From positions 1 through 14,047 of the forward strand of contig CAYZHV010000088.1 of assembly GCA_964478055.1 (NCBI GenBank): a stretch of 14,047 nucleotides of DNA. The letters are read 5' to 3'. The translations under genes were made by a program, and so were the position numbers. This DNA is from CAYZHV01 sp964478055. GTDB lineage: Bacteria > Spirochaetota > Spirochaetia > DSM-27196 > Alkalispirochaetaceae. Under the pieces are notes generated by a model, which was given only the letters and a program-made list of their open reading frames with translations, did not search any database and was not told the DNA's origin. Below, piece by piece: positions 13,091 to 14,047 of the stretch; position 1 is the stretch's first letter; each line of letters starts with the position of its first letter.

Positions 13091-14047
13091 TCAATCTCCT
13101 CCTGAGAGAGAGCCCCGGAGCAGGGATAGCCACCGATTAGCGCTCTCCCCCGAGGACTCCAACAGACTATCCCGAATATATACCGCCGCCTGCACACCTC
13201 CAAGAGCCACCGCCCGGAGAAGCAGCGTGGAGAAGAAGTAATCAGTTCCGGGGTCTCTCCGGAACACTCCGGAAGCAAAGAGATGCTCCATGGCGGAAGC
13301 TGCGGAAAAGCCGGACCAATGGGCCTCGTCTGTAAAGTTCTCACCTTCTGTGGAAATGGCGAGGCTCTTCTGCCGCAGGGCGTCCTCGACCCAGGCGACC
13401 GAGGTGTCCTGCCGATCCAGGACCCGCCGAGACAGAGCCTTGATCCGGTTGGTAGCCTCCTCGAAGAGTTCCTCGTAAAACGCCCAGGTAGCCTCCTGCC
13501 GGAGGTCGAAAAGGTACCGGTCGGTCTCCGGGCGGTTCGCCTCGAGGCGAACCAGGAGCCCCCGAAGAGCGGCTCCCGCCGCGGAGAGCGCCTCTTGCCT
13601 GCTCTCCCCGACCACGATGACGTTGGCGCATTTCTCCACGTTGTTTCTCGGGGGACCTACGATGTCTCCCGGCGCCGCGCGCAGAAAGAGCTCCCGGAGC
13701 TGCGGCATGGCGCGGACTCCCGGAACCCCTTCAACTTCCCGAACCACACCTGGAATCGAGATCAGCGCGCGCTCGGCACTTGTATGCGTTTTCTCTTGAG
13801 TCAGAAGGGGGCGCGGATCCTCCCCCAGGGCGAGGCGGAGTGCCGCCTCGGTGAGCGGGATTCCCGTGGCGTAGGGGTAGGTCCATCCGGACATGTAACC
13901 CCCGGAGAGACGTGCGGCGATTTCTCCAACCGCCCCGCCGCCGCTTCGTCGCAGAAAGACGTCTCCCTTTGCCGCCCCGTTCTCGATGCCCAGGGCCCGG
14001 ACCCCCGCCTGGAAGGTCCCCAGGAGCGTCTTTTCCTCCTCCTTGGA
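13091..14047 (-). CDS. ATP-grasp domain protein, C-terminal part (cut by window edge)
   Basis: The gene enters from the right edge; 318 codons and the TGA stop (13091-13093) are present, while the start is outside. The first part carries GIENGAAKGD and GEIAARLSGGYMSGWTYPYATG, which has the look of the end of an ATP-grasp domain, where a metal-binding E and a substrate loop lie. A region with GPPRNNVEKCANVIVVGESRQEAL follows, like the small lid domain after biotin-carboxylase or PurD-type ATP-grasps. The last 130 residues are helical, contain no known motif and may be a spirochete-specific addition. Such enzymes join a carboxylate to an amine or thiol with ATP; the substrate cannot be told here. 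It is probably in one mRNA with the amidase, which starts 3 nt downstream. Confidence 0.8.
   Translation of the reverse strand, partial: SKEEEKTLLGTFQAGVRALGIENGAAKGDVFLRRSGGGAVGEIAARLSGGYMSGWTYPYATGIPLTEAALRLALGEDPRPLLTQEKTHTSAERALISIPGVVREVEGVPGVRAMPQLRELFLRAAPGDIVGPPRNNVEKCANVIVVGESRQEALSAAGAALRGLLVRLEANRPETDRYLFDLRQEATWAFYEELFEEATNRIKALSRRVLDRQDTSVAWVEDALRQKSLAISTEGENFTDEAHWSGFSAASAMEHLFASGVFRRDPGTDYFFSTLLLRAVALGGVQAAVYIRDSLLESSGESANRWLSLLRGSLSGGD

Overview
The window looks like a chromosomal segment of a free-living or environmental spirochete. The strongest signs are a periplasmic flagellar sheath protein FlaA, a cheA-cheW-cheX-cheY cluster in the order known from Borrelia and Treponema, a CheW fused to a CheR-like domain, and a CheA with an enlarged dimerization region. 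The DNA is moderately GC-rich. No phage, transposon or CRISPR genes are visible; both ends of the window cut through genes.

Left part (1-3510): the start of mfd (transcription-repair coupling factor) runs leftward off the window. Only 33 bp away, a rightward group begins: an exported protein of unknown function, a pseudo-receiver/PilZ protein (likely c-di-GMP binding) and a small conserved protein with its own possible promoter. Next is tRNA-Asn(GTT) with a promoter and a strong terminator. The last 18 nt of this tRNA plus the terminator are repeated 172 bp downstream. Between the two copies lies GC-rich sequence that folds into a closed domain of three hairpins, two of them with AGGA loops. 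This is the most unusual object in the window.

Middle part (3510-5574, leftward): a compact operon of a free-standing Hpt phosphotransfer protein, a DUF432-like protein and an MscS mechanosensitive channel. The hpt start lies 11 bp after the U-tract of a strong terminator, which itself follows tRNA-Val(GAC). The tRNA begins 19 bp after the cheY stop codon.

Right part (5594-14047, all leftward): a partial ATP-grasp gene, an exported N-acetylmuramoyl-L-alanine amidase, a membrane-anchored GerMN protein, flaA, cheA, cheW-cheR-like, cheX and cheY. flaA has a perfect TTGACA/TATAAT promoter whose -35 box contains the stop codon of the gerMN gene. A strong terminator with a GAAA loop separates flaA from cheA, so the che genes need read-through or their own promoter. 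Together the che genes encode the kinase, array adaptor, CheY-P phosphatase and response regulator controlling the flagellar motor; FlaA coats the filament; the amidase and GerMN protein fit envelope or peptidoglycan remodelling.
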